Assembly: GCA_944320975.1 (NCBI GenBank)
Contig: CALUJM010000012.1
Coordinates: forward strand, 1 to 64,000
Direction of reading: 5' to 3'
DNA: 64,000 nucleotides
From: an uncultured Atopobiaceae bacterium
GTDB lineage: Bacteria; Actinomycetota; Coriobacteriia; Coriobacteriales; Atopobiaceae
Below the pieces are notes generated by a model, which saw only the letters and a program-made list of their open reading frames with translations, ran no database searches and was not told the origin of the DNA. Numbering within the stretch: the first letter of the stretch is position 1; the number at the start of each line of letters is the position of its first letter. Position numbers and translations under genes: made by a program. This document shows, in pieces, positions 50,761 to 60,576 of this stretch.

Positions 50761-50857
50761 GGGCGCGCAAAGGGGGCCGTGCAAAGGGGACAGGCACTTT
50801 TGCACGGTCCCGTGCAAAAGTGCCTGTCCCCTTTGCACGGTCCCCTTTGTGCGCCCC
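50761..50857. repeat. 97-bp REP-like palindrome upstream of uvrA
   Basis: Arms 50777-50807 and 50810-50840 are near-perfect inverted repeats (CCGTGCAAAGGGGACAGGCA and its inverse), extended outward by GGGCGCGCAAAGG / CCTTTGTGCGCCC. Lies between the uvrA promoter and the end of the MBL-hydrolase gene. Confidence 0.75.
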
Positions 50858-50865
50858 TTCGAGAC

Positions 50866-51957
50866 CTACTCCACGGCGAAGTAGCGATGAGCGCCGTCGG
50901 CGCCGCGCTCGCGCCGGACGGCGCCCGTCGCAACGAGGTGGTCGAGGTGCGCGATGCTCTCGGACACGAGGAACCACCGCGTCATGGCCGGCGTCTCGGC
51001 CCAGCGGTCGAAGGGCGCGCGCCAGCCCATGGCCGGCACGAGCTCGTAGCCCGTGCTCCCCGGGCGCTCCGCGATCGCCGCCAGCGCCCGGGCGCTGCGG
51101 CGCTCGTGATGGTCCGCGTTGCCGAGGCAGCGCTCGGAGACGCTCCCCTCCTGCAGGCCGTGGCCCATGAAGGCGTGCTCGATGCCCTTCTCGGCCAGCG
51201 CGCCCAGGGTGCGGAGCTGCTCGCCAAGAGGGTCCTCGCCCTCGCCCCAGAAGCCGATGCAGGTCGAGCACAGGAAGAGCACCGCGTCGCCGAGAAACGC
51301 CGTGCGCGTCTCGGGCTCCCAGAGCACGCACTGGCCCACCGTGTGGCCCGGGGCGGCCACGACCTCGAAGGCCCACCGGCCGAGCCGCACCGCGTCGCCG
51401 GGGGCGACCGTGGAGAACGCGATCTTCTCGGTCTCGAAGTTGACCACGTGGTCCCAGATGACGTCCGCGAGCTCGACGGCCTCCGCGTCCGGCGCGCCCT
51501 CCGCGCGCATGCGGGCCGCCATCTCGTCGCGCCATGCGGGCACGGCGAAGCGGCGCATGTCCGCGAGGACGCCCTCCGGGACGAGCACGCGCGCGCCCGC
51601 CTCGGCCAGCTCGCGGGCGAGGCCCACGTGGTCGATGTGGGCGTGCGTGCAGAAGAGCGTCGTGGGCGTCTCCGCCGGGTCCACGCCCAGCCCCAGCAGC
51701 GCGCGCATGAGGCGCGTGTCGTTCAGCGGGTCCGGCGTGCCGGCGTCCACCACGAGCGCCTCCCCGCCGTCCAGCACCACGAAGGCGTTCACCGAGGGCA
51801 GGAAGGTGTCGTGCATGAGGAGCTCGACGCGCCAGACCTCGGGGGCGTCGAGCACGCGACGGCAGGTGAAGCCGTCCTCGTCGAGCGTGAAGCAGTTGGC
51901 GCCGCAGCCCTGGCCCCAGCCCTCGCCGGCGGCCGCGGCGCCGGAGACGCTAGTCAA
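50866..51957 (-). CDS. Metallo-beta-lactamase-fold hydrolase
   Basis: A 363-aa MBL protein. Metal ligands are in [11 protein letters not shown], in [11 protein letters not shown] (third His) and in AFLGDAVLF (bridging Asp); FMGHG supplies the final His. A C-terminal winged-helix-like tail ([16 protein letters not shown]) resembles MBL proteins acting on thioesters or glutathione-like substrates. The TTG start overlaps the preceding gene end by 8 bp. The substrate is unknown. Confidence 0.85.
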   Translation of the reverse strand: MTSVSGAAAAGEGWGQGCGANCFTLDEDGFTCRRVLDAPEVWRVELLMHDTFLPSVNAFVVLDGGEALVVDAGTPDPLNDTRLMRALLGLGVDPAETPTTLFCTHAHIDHVGLARELAEAGARVLVPEGVLADMRRFAVPAWRDEMAARMRAEGAPDAEAVELADVIWDHVVNFETEKIAFSTVAPGDAVRLGRWAFEVVAAPGHTVGQCVLWEPETRTAFLGDAVLFLCSTCIGFWGEGEDPLGEQLRTLGALAEKGIEHAFMGHGLQEGSVSERCLGNADHHERRSARALAAIAERPGSTGYELVPAMGWRAPFDRWAETPAMTRWFLVSESIAHLDHLVATGAVRRERGADGAHRYFAVE

Positions 51958-52408
51958 CGAGCACCTTCACGCAGATCTTCTTGAGCGGCGCCGGCTCGCC
52001 TGGGCAGCAGCCCGGCTTGTGGGCGTCGCAGGGCGGGGTGACCACCAGGTCGCCCGGCGTCAGAGTCGCCCAGGCCTCGCGGTCGCCGGGCGTGTACAGG
52101 CCAAAGTCGTCGGCCTCGGAGAACTCCCCGACCGGCGCGCACTCCGCGACCGGCGCCACGCCGATCAGCTCGGTGCCGCTGATGACGTAGTGGATGTCGG
52201 CGTAGCGGCGGTGCGCCTCGTAGTTCTTCTCGCCCGCGGGGACGGTGGTGAGCTCCTGGACGTTGGCAAAGACCTCGTCGCCCATGATGTCGTGGCGGCC
52301 GGGCTCAAGGTCCGCCAGGTCCGGGCGCGCCAGGAACTCGAGCGCCTTGCGGTAGCGCTCCGTGGACAGGTCGTTGGCGGCGGCGTTGGCGAGCGACGTG
52401 AAGATCAT
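51950..52408 (-). CDS. YhcH/YjgK/YiaL-family protein
   Basis: A 152-aa cupin-like protein of the DUF386/EbgC family. MGDEVFANVQELTT, YEAHRRYADIHYVISG and VVTPPCDAHKPG carry the conserved His and Glu metal ligands. Relatives act on sialic acid or sugar anomers. The ATG has GAGGAGAG upstream. It is co-transcribed with the MBL hydrolase, divergent from mrp. Confidence 0.88.
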   Translation of the reverse strand: MIFTSLANAAANDLSTERYRKALEFLARPDLADLEPGRHDIMGDEVFANVQELTTVPAGEKNYEAHRRYADIHYVISGTELIGVAPVAECAPVGEFSEADDFGLYTPGDREAWATLTPGDLVVTPPCDAHKPGCCPGEPAPLKKICVKVLVD

Positions 52409-52541
52409 GGCTGACTCTCCTCTCGTTGCGGCGCCCTGCGCGCCGTTTGCAACAGTATGCGTCATCGCGCGGCCCCCGCTTGGGTAGAATCGAGACGTTG
52501 CATACGCGCGCCGGCATACGGCGCAGAGGAGAGGAAGCCAC

Positions 52542-53417
52542 ATGGAAGCCAGCGACCAGGAGAAGCTCCGCCAGGAGGTCGACGAGGTGCTGCACGGCAG
52601 CAAGCAGCCCGCCGGCCCCGAGATGTTCCCCCAGAACGACTACTCGAACGTCCGTCACGTCATCGGCGTGGTCTCGGGCAAGGGCGGCGTGGGCAAGTCG
52701 CTCGTGTGCGGCACGCTTGCCGTCGAGCTCGCGCGCCGCGGCGCCAAGGTGGGCATCCTGGACGCCGACGTCACCGGCCCCTCGATCCCCCGCATGATGG
52801 GCCTCGCCGGGGCGCGCGCCCGCGGCGTGGACGAGCTCATCGTCCCGGTGCTCACCAAGGGCGGCATCAAGGTGATGAGCGCCAACCTCGTCCTTGAGAA
52901 CGAGACCGACCCCGTCATCTGGCGCGGGCCCGTGGTCGCCGGCGCCATCAAGCAGTTCTGGGAGGACTGCGCCTGGGGTGAGCTCGACTACCTGCTCGTC
53001 GACATGCCCCCGGGAACCGGCGACGTGCCGCTCACCGTCTTCCAGTCCCTGCCGGTCGACGGCATCGTGATCGTGAGCTCGCCGCAGGACCTCGTGCAGA
53101 TGGTCGTGGGCAAGGCCGTGAACATGGCCAACATGATGCAGGTGCCCGTCCTGGGCCTCGTTGAGAACATGGCCTACGTCGAGTGCCCGCAGTGCGGCGA
53201 GAAGATCTACCCCTTCGGGCCGAGCCGCCTCGAGGAGACGGCGGCCGCCTTCGAGATCGAGGCGCTGGGCCAGCTGCCCATCGACCCCAAGATCGCGGAG
53301 GCGTGCGACAAGGGGGCCTTCGAGGACGAGCTGCCCGCCGGCACGCTCTCCGAGGCTGTGGACACGGTGGTCCGCACGGCCGAGTTCGTGGACGCGCTGC
53401 GCGGCCAGGGCGCGTAG
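52542..53417 (+). CDS. mrp: Mrp/NBP35-family Fe-S carrier ATPase
   Basis: A 291-aa P-loop ATPase with the deviant Walker A VVSGKGGVGKS, GILDADVTGPSIPRMM, VDMPPGTGD and the C-terminal CPQCGEKIYPFG pair that holds a bridging [4Fe-4S] cluster. It delivers Fe-S clusters to target proteins. GAGGAGAGGAAG lies upstream of the ATG. A flavoprotein gene follows immediately. Confidence 0.93.
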   Translation: MEASDQEKLRQEVDEVLHGSKQPAGPEMFPQNDYSNVRHVIGVVSGKGGVGKSLVCGTLAVELARRGAKVGILDADVTGPSIPRMMGLAGARARGVDELIVPVLTKGGIKVMSANLVLENETDPVIWRGPVVAGAIKQFWEDCAWGELDYLLVDMPPGTGDVPLTVFQSLPVDGIVIVSSPQDLVQMVVGKAVNMANMMQVPVLGLVENMAYVECPQCGEKIYPFGPSRLEETAAAFEIEALGQLPIDPKIAEACDKGAFEDELPAGTLSEAVDTVVRTAEFVDALRGQGA

Positions 53418-53418
53418 C

Positions 53419-54642
53419 TTGTCGCGCGGGCCGAGAAGAACCTCGAGGTCGCGGGCGCGCGAGGAGGCGCTCGCCGCTGCGGCGGCGGTGCGCGTCCCCG
53501 AGCGCTGCGACGTGGCCGTGGTCGGCGGCGGCGCGGCCGGGCTCGCAGCGGCGGTGGCCGCGGCGGAGTCCGGCGCGTCCGTCGCGGTGCTCGAGCGCGC
53601 GGCCACGTGCGGTCGGACGATTCTGGCCACGGGCAACGGCCGCTGCAACTTCATGAACGCATCGCTGTGCGGGCCCGCCCCGGCGTGGGAGCGCTACAAC
53701 GACCCCGCGTTCGTGGCGGCGGTCTGCGGGCCGGGCTTTGGCGACGACGTGCTCGCGTTCTTCGAGGACTGCGGGCTGGCCTGGGCCGAGGAGGAGGGCG
53801 GGCGGCTCTACCCGCTCTCGCGGCAGGCGTCCTCCGTGCGCGAGGTGCTGCTCGCCCGGGCGGCGCGCGCCGGCGTGGTGCTGGCTCCGGCGCGCGAGGT
53901 CGCGTGCATCGAGCGCGACGGCGGCGGCTGGCGCGTCGCGTACGAGGGAGCGAGCTCGGGCAGCGTTGTCGCGCGCTCCGCGGTGCTCGCGGCGGGCGGG
54001 GGCGAGGGGGTCACGCGCTCGCTGGGACTTGCGTGCGCGCCGTATGAGCCCGTGCTCTGCTCGCTCGCGTGCGCGGCGCCGCAGGACGTCTCGCTCGCGG
54101 GGCTCGACGGGCGCCGGGCGCACGTGGTCGCGCGGTTGCTGCGTGGTGACGTCGAGGTGGCGCGCGAGGTCGGCGAGGTGCTGTTCCGCAGCTACGGGCT
54201 CTCCGGCATCGTGGTGTTTGACCTCTCGCGGCACGCGCTGCCCGGGGACGTGGTCGCGCTCGACCTCACATGCGGGCTCGACCGCGACCGGGCGCGGGCG
54301 CTCGTCGCCGCGGGCGGCTGCGCGGGCGTGCTCGACCCCGTGATTGCGGGAGCGCTTGGGTCGGACGCACTCGAGCGTGCCCTCGACCTGCGCTTTGTTG
54401 TGACGGGCCCCGCCGAGCCCGAGCGCGCGCAGGTCACGCGCGGCGGGCTTCTGACCGAGCGGTTCGACCCGGCGACGCTCGAGGCACGCGAGCTGCCCGG
54501 GCTCTTTGCCTGCGGCGAGGCGCTGGACGTCGACGGCGCGTGCGGGGGCTTCAACCTTGCCTGGGCTTGGAAGAGCGGCCTCGTTGCCGGACGTGCCGCC
54601 GCAGGGCGCCGAGCCGCGGACGACGGGGCTCGGCGCGCCTAG
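53419..54642 (+). CDS. HI0933-family NAD(P)/FAD-dependent oxidoreductase
   Basis: About 407 aa. A Rossmann dinucleotide site VAVVGGGAAGLAAAVAA, ILATGNGRCNF (family hallmark) and the C-terminal FACGEALDVDGACGGFNLAWAWKSG are diagnostic of the HI0933/YhiN flavoproteins, whose substrates are mostly unknown. A TTG just after the mrp stop is used as start; a GTG about 25 codons later, nearer the Rossmann strand, is also possible. Confidence 0.87.
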   Translation: MSRGPRRTSRSRAREEALAAAAAVRVPERCDVAVVGGGAAGLAAAVAAAESGASVAVLERAATCGRTILATGNGRCNFMNASLCGPAPAWERYNDPAFVAAVCGPGFGDDVLAFFEDCGLAWAEEEGGRLYPLSRQASSVREVLLARAARAGVVLAPAREVACIERDGGGWRVAYEGASSGSVVARSAVLAAGGGEGVTRSLGLACAPYEPVLCSLACAAPQDVSLAGLDGRRAHVVARLLRGDVEVAREVGEVLFRSYGLSGIVVFDLSRHALPGDVVALDLTCGLDRDRARALVAAGGCAGVLDPVIAGALGSDALERALDLRFVVTGPAEPERAQVTRGGLLTERFDPATLEARELPGLFACGEALDVDGACGGFNLAWAWKSGLVAGRAAAGRRAADDGARRA

Positions 54643-54788
54643 GGAATCGGTCCCGCTCGGAGCTTGAGGCTCTTCTTGCCTTGCCCGCGCTTTGCCCGGG
54701 TGCGTTTCCCGGCGCGATTGCTGAGCACGCCGCAGCGGCGACCTGTTGTGTGACAATAGGCCCGACAACCCCTCCTGAAAGGACTCCC

Positions 54789-56462
54789 ATGCTCGAGGTC
54801 TCCGGGATCCGCATCCCCCTCTCCGCGCTCGACGGCTCCGACGCGCGCGAGCTCGCCGCCTGCCGCCGCGCCGTCGCGCGCAAGCTGCGCGTGGGCGAGA
54901 AGGACCTCGCGTCCGTCGGGCGCAGGCGCCGCTCGATCGACGCCCGCAAGCGCGGCGACGTGCAGATCACGTTCACGCTACGCATCGAGCTCGCGAGAGG
55001 AGCGGCGGAGGAGCGGGCACTACTCTCCCGCCTTGCCAAGAAGCGTGCCGACAAGAACGTTCGCGTCGTGGACGAGCGCCCCTTCGGCTTTCCGGAGCGT
55101 GTCGAGCGTCGCGACGCACCGCGCCCGGTCGTCGTCGGCGCAGGGTGCGCGGGCCTGTTCTGCGCCCTCTCGCTTGCGCGGGCAGGCCTCGAGCCGCTGC
55201 TCGTCGAGCGCGGAGACGACGCGACCCGCCGCGGGGAGATCGTGCGCGTCCACGACGAGACGGGCGCGCTCGACCCCGAGAGCAACATCCAGTTTGGCGT
55301 CGGCGGCGCGGGGACCTTCTCCGACGGCAAGCTCCAGACGGGCACCAAGAGCCCGGCGCACCGCCTCATCCTCGAGACCTTCGTCGCCGCGGGGGCGCAG
55401 CGCGAGATCCTCTGGGACGCCAAGCCCCACGTGGGCAGCGACGTGCTGCCGCACGTGGTGACCGACATCGTGCGCCAGATCGAGGAGGCGGGCGGCGAGG
55501 TCCGCTGCCGCTGCCGCATGACCGACCTCGACGTGCGCGGCGGCTCGGTGCGCGGCGTGACGCTTTCGACCACGCGAGACGACGGAAGCATATGCGAGGA
55601 GCGCGTGGCCTCGGACTGCGTGGTGCTGTGCTGCGGGCACTCCGCGCGCGACGTCTTCGAGCTGCTGCGCGAGCGCGGCGTGCCCATGGAGCGCAAGACC
55701 TTCGCGATGGGCGTGCGCATCGAGCACCTGCAGGCGGACATCGACCGCGCGCTCTACGGTGAGGCGGCGGGCCACCCCGCGCTCGGCGCCGCGCCCTACA
55801 GCCTCTCCTGCCACCTGCCCTCCGGGCGGAGCGCCTTCTCGTTTTGCATGTGCCCCGGCGGCTACGTGGTCTCCGCCGCGAGCGAGCCCGGCGGCGTATG
55901 CACCAACGGCATGAGCCTCTCCGACCGCGCCGGCGCAAACGCCAACTCTGGGCTGCTCGCCAACGTCTTCCCCGAGGACCTGCCCGGCGACGACGTGCTG
56001 GCGGGCGTGGAGCTGCAGCGGGCCTGCGAGCAGGCGGCCTTTGCGGCGGGCGGCGGCGCGTACGTGGCGCCGGCCCAGCTCGTGGGCGACTTCCTCGCCG
56101 GGGCGCCGTCGAGCGCCGGCGGACGCGTGGCGCCCACCTACCCGCGCGGCGTGACGTGGGGCGACGTGGCACCATGCCTGCCGGGCTACGTGGCGGAGAC
56201 GCTGCGCGCGGCGATTCCCGCGCTCGGGCGCAAGCTCCGCGGCTTTGACGCCGCGGACGCCGTGCTCACGGGCGTGGAGACGCGCTCGAGCTCGCCGGTG
56301 CGCGTGACCCGCGGCGACGACGGGCAGAGCGTGGGCGTCCGCGGCCTCTGGCCCGTGGGCGAGGGCGCGGGCTACGCGGGCGGCATCATGAGCGCCGCCA
56401 CCGACGGCATCCTCGCCGCCGAGAAGATCGTGGCAGCGTACGCGGCGCGGGCTTCTCGCTGA
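54789..56462 (+). CDS. FAD-dependent dehydrogenase (COG2509-type)
   Basis: A 557-aa flavoprotein. A ferredoxin-like N-domain (1-95) with ACRRAVARKLRVGEKDL and RKRGDVQITFTLRI precedes PVVVGAGCAGLFCALSLARAG (FAD site), then NIQFGVGGAGTFSDGKLQTGTK, ASDCVVLCCGHSARD and a C-terminal PVGEGAGYAGGIMSAATDGI. Typical of the uncharacterised FAD dehydrogenase family found in anaerobes. AAAGGA precedes the ATG. It ends at a palindromic repeat. Confidence 0.9.
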   Translation: MLEVSGIRIPLSALDGSDARELAACRRAVARKLRVGEKDLASVGRRRRSIDARKRGDVQITFTLRIELARGAAEERALLSRLAKKRADKNVRVVDERPFGFPERVERRDAPRPVVVGAGCAGLFCALSLARAGLEPLLVERGDDATRRGEIVRVHDETGALDPESNIQFGVGGAGTFSDGKLQTGTKSPAHRLILETFVAAGAQREILWDAKPHVGSDVLPHVVTDIVRQIEEAGGEVRCRCRMTDLDVRGGSVRGVTLSTTRDDGSICEERVASDCVVLCCGHSARDVFELLRERGVPMERKTFAMGVRIEHLQADIDRALYGEAAGHPALGAAPYSLSCHLPSGRSAFSFCMCPGGYVVSAASEPGGVCTNGMSLSDRAGANANSGLLANVFPEDLPGDDVLAGVELQRACEQAAFAAGGGAYVAPAQLVGDFLAGAPSSAGGRVAPTYPRGVTWGDVAPCLPGYVAETLRAAIPALGRKLRGFDAADAVLTGVETRSSSPVRVTRGDDGQSVGVRGLWPVGEGAGYAGGIMSAATDGILAAEKIVAAYAARASR

Positions 56463-56468
56463 TTTCGC

Positions 56469-56587
56469 TGGTGCCGGAATCGCGCCATATGTGTGTCCGT
56501 GACACGCATATGGCGCGAATTTGGCACCGATACGCTCATATGTCGGTTTTCTGGCACCAAAACACGCATATGACGCGATTCCGGCAA
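56469..56587. repeat. 30-bp-period palindromic repeat, copy 4
   Basis: One forward unit (GGTGCCGGAATCGCGCCATA) and three inverted units, each ending near GGCACC (56523, 56553, 56583), 30 bp apart. It sits between converging genes, as copy 3 does. The remaining 56588-56703 is GC-rich without a gene. Confidence 0.7.
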
Positions 56588-56703
56588 CGAGGTTGGGGTG
56601 TGCGTGGGACGGGGGTGGGGCGGGACACGGGGCGCCGAGGGTGAGAAGGGAACGCGGAGCGGGCGCCGAGGACGGGCGCGCGGGCGCCGTCGCGAAGGCC
56701 GCT

Positions 56704-56988
56704 CTAGCGCTCGCCGAGAAGCGCGAGCAGGCGGTCGAGCTCCTTGTCCTGGTTCATGCCGGTGAGGAAGGCGACGCCGCTCACGGTGGGGACGTCGTAG
56801 TCGTGCTCGGGCTTGACCACGGGGACGAAGACGTCGGCGCCCGCGAGCGCCTCGTCGACGTGCGTCACGTCGACGGCCACGATCTCGGCCTCGACGTTCT
56901 TCTCGGCCAGCAGGCGCCGCAGCCTGGCGGCGACCATCTCTGACGTCGCCACGCCGGAGCCGCACGCCACCACGATCTTTGCCGCCAT
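56704..56988 (-). CDS. PTS galactitol-type EIIB component
   Basis: A 94-aa protein. The phosphocysteine loop VVACGSGVATSEMVA near residue 9 identifies a GatB/UlaB-like IIB. No IIA or IIC gene is nearby, so it is either an orphan serving a transporter elsewhere or regulatory. The Met of MAAKIV is the start; it lies just behind the stop of the DUF2974 gene. Confidence 0.85.
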   Translation of the reverse strand: MAAKIVVACGSGVATSEMVAARLRRLLAEKNVEAEIVAVDVTHVDEALAGADVFVPVVKPEHDYDVPTVSGVAFLTGMNQDKELDRLLALLGER

Positions 56989-56989
56989 C

Positions 56990-58195
56990 TCAGCCCTCCC
57001 CTGTCTCGCCCGCTCCGTCAACACCCATTTTACCCGGCAGAAGCTCGGCCAGGTCGGGGAACTGCGGCAGCTCGAAACCCGGCATCTGGGGCATCTGCGG
57101 CAGCTTTAAGTCGGGTATGAACGCCTGGGCGAGGCCGCCCAGGGCGCGGGTGATGTGCGAGCGCTGCTCGGGCTCCATACCTGAGAGCTCGCGCAGCATC
57201 GCCGGCACCGACTCCTGCCAGTTGCCGCTGAGGTCCGCGAAGGTATCCTCCCCCGCCGCCTCGAGCACCGAGAAGAGCGCCTCCACGAAGCCCTCGCGGT
57301 CCTCGCGCGCCATGCCCGCTATCCACTCGTTGAGGCCCTTGTCGACGAAGCTCGCCCCGCGGCCGAGCCCCTCCTGGCGAACGAAGTCGCTCCCCTCCAC
57401 GACCCAGGAGAAGGGGTCGTGCTGCGTGAGCCCCATCGTGGACGAGTCCACGACGGAGTAATCCTCCTGGCGCTCGAAGAGCATGCCGATGACCGACGAG
57501 CGGGGCACGGTCTTGGACACCAGGGAGGAGCGCTCGCGCCAGAGCTCGTCGGCAAGCGCCTCCTCGGTGAAGCCGGGCCCGTCGTGCGAGAAGGCGCGCT
57601 CGACGCGCGCGGCGACCCCCGCCGAGCAGCGCGCCAGGGCGCACACGGCGAGGTTGCCTCCCTTGGAATGCCCGCCCAGGTAGATGGGCCCCTCGATCGT
57701 TGGGGCGACGCGCTCGAGGTAGTCGATGGCGGCGTACTGGGACGGCACGCCGGTCTCGAAGGCCATGTTGAAGTCTTCCTTCCACCCGACGAGGGTGTTG
57801 TCTGTCCCTCGGAACGACACGTACGCGCCGCCCCCGGGCAGACGCAGCACGCAGGCCGAGAACTGCTTCTCGGCTGCCTCGTCGAAGTCGTCCACGTAAT
57901 CGCTCACGCATACGTCGCGAAAGCGCGGGCTCGCCGCCACGAGCGCGAGCAGCCGCGAGAGGCCCTCGGGATCCCAGAGGCCGTGAGTCATAGCCTCGAC
58001 CCACTCGGTGCGGAAGAGGTCCCGCAGCGGGGCGCCGCCACTCGCGCGGACCGCGTCACCCTGGTAGCGGAAGTACGACAGGCACGCCAGCACGAGGCTG
58101 TCCACGTCGGTGAGCGTGCGGGCCTCAAAGGTGTCGAGCGCGCGGGAGAGGTACCCGAAGAGGTTCTTCTCGGCTGGGTCGAAGAGCTGCGGCAT
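56990..58195 (-). CDS. DUF2974 (Mbeg1-like) alpha/beta-hydrolase
   Basis: A 401-aa lipase-like protein. YVSFRGTDNTLVGWKEDFNM and the nucleophile elbow IYLGGHSKGGNLAVCAL (G-H-S-K-G) are visible, with a later SHDGPGF. Family function is unknown. The C-terminal tail has proline-rich, hydrophobic repeats (LPQMPQMPGFELPQFPD) that may anchor it. Confidence 0.88.
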   Translation of the reverse strand: MPQLFDPAEKNLFGYLSRALDTFEARTLTDVDSLVLACLSYFRYQGDAVRASGGAPLRDLFRTEWVEAMTHGLWDPEGLSRLLALVAASPRFRDVCVSDYVDDFDEAAEKQFSACVLRLPGGGAYVSFRGTDNTLVGWKEDFNMAFETGVPSQYAAIDYLERVAPTIEGPIYLGGHSKGGNLAVCALARCSAGVAARVERAFSHDGPGFTEEALADELWRERSSLVSKTVPRSSVIGMLFERQEDYSVVDSSTMGLTQHDPFSWVVEGSDFVRQEGLGRGASFVDKGLNEWIAGMAREDREGFVEALFSVLEAAGEDTFADLSGNWQESVPAMLRELSGMEPEQRSHITRALGGLAQAFIPDLKLPQMPQMPGFELPQFPDLAELLPGKMGVDGAGETGEG

Positions 58196-58222
58196 GGCGG
58201 ACCCCTCTGTTCCTCATACGGA

Positions 58223-58251
58223 TGACGAAAAGGGACTGTCCCTTTTCATCA
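58223..58251. repeat. REP-like palindrome covering the uvrB stop
   Basis: TGACGAAAAGGGAC, one base, GTCCCTTTTCATCA: the same element as in hisD with one arm mismatch. Its last three bases (TCA) are the uvrB stop codon on the minus strand. Confidence 0.78.
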
Positions 58252-60477
58252 CTTGTGCGGGCGGTAGCGGCGGCGGGTGGCGTGGGCCGAGCCCTTGCGC
58301 GCGCCGGACTTGAGCCGGGCGATGACGGCATCGGCGGAGCTGCCCTCCGCGCGCGTGCGGATGGCGACGATCTGGTCGCGGATGCGGGCGGCCGTCTCGA
58401 AGTCCATGGCCTCGGACGCCACGGCCATCTCCTCCTCCAGGGCGTCGAGGACGTCGGCGAGCTCGGACTCCGAGAGGCCCGCGAGCTCCTCCGCGAGCGC
58501 GTCGGACGTGGCCTCGGCGTCCTCCGACGGCGACGTCTCCCCCGCGAGCGTCTCGAAGGCGCCATGGCTGCCCGTGCCGTGCCGGTCGCGCGTCTTGCCC
58601 TCGAGCGTGCGCTCGGCCTCCGAGATGAACGACGAGACGTCCGTGATCGACTTCTTGACGGTGCGCGGCACGATCCCGTGCTCGGCATTGAACGCCTCCT
58701 GGATCTGGCGGCGCCGCGCCGTCTCCCCGATGGCCTCGCGCATGGAGTCCGTGATGGCGTCCGCGTACATGATGACCTCGCCCTGCGCGTTTCTCGCCGC
58801 GCGGCCCATCGTCTGGATGAGGGAGCGCCTGTTGCGCAGGAACCCCTCCTTGTCCGCATCCAGGATGGCGACGAGCGAGACCTCCGGGATGTCGAGGCCC
58901 TCGCGCAGAAGGTTGATGCCCACGAGCACGTCTATCTTGCCCACGCGCAGGTCGCGGATGATGTCCACGCGGTCGAGGGTGGCGGTATCCGAGTGCATGT
59001 AGTTCACCCGCACGCCCTCGTCGAGCAGGTGGTCGGTGAGGTCCTCGGCCATGCGCTTGGTGAGCGTGGTCACGAGCACGCGCTCCTTCTTGGCGACGCG
59101 CTCCTTGATCTCGGAGATGAGGTCGTCGATCTGGCCGTGGACGGGGCGCACCTCCACCTTGGGGTCGAGCAGGCCCGTGGGGCGGATGATCTGCTCGACC
59201 TCCTGCTGGGTGACCGACTCCTCGTAGTCTCCGGGCGTGGCCGAGACGTAGATGAACTGCGGAACGCGCTCCTCGAACTCGTCGAAGCGCAGAGGACGGT
59301 TGTCCAGCGCGGACGGCAGGCGGAAGCCGTGGTCCACGAGCGTGACCTTGCGCGAGCGGTCCCCCTCGTACATGCCGCGAATCTGCGGAACGGTGACGTG
59401 GGACTCGTCGATGATGCAGAGCATGTCCTTGGGGAAGTAGTCGATGAGCGTGTAGGGCGGCTCGCCGGGCTTGCGTCCGTCCAGGTGGCGCGAGTAGTTC
59501 TCGATGCCGTTGCAGTAGCCCATGGTCTCCAGCATCTCGAGGTCGTAGCTCGTGCGCTGCGCGAGGCGCTGGGCCTCGAGCAGCAGGTCGGCGGCCTTGA
59601 GCTCTGCCACGCGGGCCTCGAGCTCCTCGTTGATGGTCTCGAGGGCGTGCGTGACCTTGGGGTGCTCGGTCACGTAGTGCGACGCCGGCCAGATGGGGAT
59701 GGCGTCGAACTCGCGCACAATCTCCCCGGTGAGGTTGTCCACCTCGGCGATGAGCTCCACCTCGTCGCCGAAGAACGAGATCCGCAGGGGGTTCTCCGCA
59801 TAGGGCGGGAAGACGTCGACGGTGTCCCCGCGCACGCGGAAGGTGCCGCGCGCGAGGTCGTAGTCGTTGCGGTCGTACTGGATGTCTATGAGGCTGTGGA
59901 TGAGCTCGTCTCGCTCGAGCGGCTCGTCCTTGCTCACGTTGGGCGCGAGGCCGGCGTAGTCCTCCGGGCTGCCGATGCCGTAGATGCAGGAGACCGACGC
60001 CACCACGATGACGTCGCGCCGCGAGAGCAGGCTCGACGTTGCCTGGTGGCGGAGCTTCTCGACCTCCTCGTTGATGGAGGCGTCCTTCTCTATGTAGGTA
60101 TCCGTCTGGGGGACGTAGGCCTCGGGCTGGTAGTAGTCGTAATAGCTGACGAAGTAGACCACGGCGTTGTTGGGGAAGAGCTCGCGCATCTCGCTCGCCA
60201 CCTGGGCGGCGAGCGTCTTGTTGGGCTCCATGATGAGCGTGGGCCGCCCGAGCTTCTCGATGGTCTTGGCCATGGTGAAGGTCTTGCCCGAGCCCGTGAC
60301 GCCCAGGAGCGTCTGGTAGCGGAGTCCGCGCTCCACGCCGTCGGCGAGCTTCTCGATGGCCTGGGGCTGGTCGCCCGCGGGCTCGTAGGGCGAGACCACC
60401 TTGAGCGGCTCCCCGCCCGACTCGCGCCCAAAGCGCACCAGCTCGCCGCCGAAGCGCTCGTTCTTATCGTCCGCCAT
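58249..60477 (-). CDS. uvrB: Excinuclease ABC subunit B
   Basis: A 742-aa helicase-like repair protein. [16 protein letters not shown] (Walker A), [25 protein letters not shown] (beta-hairpin, listed by ends [10 protein letters not shown] and [10 protein letters not shown]), [38 protein letters not shown] by ends, and a C-terminal UVR domain ([12 protein letters not shown]...AARIRDQI). Slightly longer than typical due to an acidic insert before the UVR domain. A LexA-like box overlaps its -35. Confidence 0.97.
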   Translation of the reverse strand: MADDKNERFGGELVRFGRESGGEPLKVVSPYEPAGDQPQAIEKLADGVERGLRYQTLLGVTGSGKTFTMAKTIEKLGRPTLIMEPNKTLAAQVASEMRELFPNNAVVYFVSYYDYYQPEAYVPQTDTYIEKDASINEEVEKLRHQATSSLLSRRDVIVVASVSCIYGIGSPEDYAGLAPNVSKDEPLERDELIHSLIDIQYDRNDYDLARGTFRVRGDTVDVFPPYAENPLRISFFGDEVELIAEVDNLTGEIVREFDAIPIWPASHYVTEHPKVTHALETINEELEARVAELKAADLLLEAQRLAQRTSYDLEMLETMGYCNGIENYSRHLDGRKPGEPPYTLIDYFPKDMLCIIDESHVTVPQIRGMYEGDRSRKVTLVDHGFRLPSALDNRPLRFDEFEERVPQFIYVSATPGDYEESVTQQEVEQIIRPTGLLDPKVEVRPVHGQIDDLISEIKERVAKKERVLVTTLTKRMAEDLTDHLLDEGVRVNYMHSDTATLDRVDIIRDLRVGKIDVLVGINLLREGLDIPEVSLVAILDADKEGFLRNRRSLIQTMGRAARNAQGEVIMYADAITDSMREAIGETARRRQIQEAFNAEHGIVPRTVKKSITDVSSFISEAERTLEGKTRDRHGTGSHGAFETLAGETSPSEDAEATSDALAEELAGLSESELADVLDALEEEMAVASEAMDFETAARIRDQIVAIRTRAEGSSADAVIARLKSGARKGSAHATRRRYRPHK

Positions 60478-60503
60478 CCAAGCCCCCTCTCTCGCATGAT
60501 GAT

Positions 60504-60539
60504 AGTGTACCCCAACCGACGGTCATAGTACAAGTGTTC
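60504..60539 (-). promoter_or_regulatory. uvrB promoter with LexA-like box
   Basis: TTGTAC (60528-60533) and TACACT (60504-60509), 18 nt apart, on the minus strand. GAACACTTGTAC (60528-60539) overlaps the -35 and is one base from GAAC-N4-GTTC. Repressor binding there would block transcription until SOS induction. Confidence 0.5.
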
Positions 60540-60576
60540 TGTTTCTGCGCGACGTTCTTCTCGCCCGACGCGTCCC

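Noticed and set aside
47613..50761. Very long alternative frames across uvrA on both strands
   Set aside because: They arise from the GC-rich third-position bias of uvrA; the encoded sequences have no domain and lack ribosome sites.
58222..60528. 768-codon plus-strand frame opposite uvrB
   Set aside because: It mirrors uvrB exactly, starts in the REP palindrome and has no recognisable motif.
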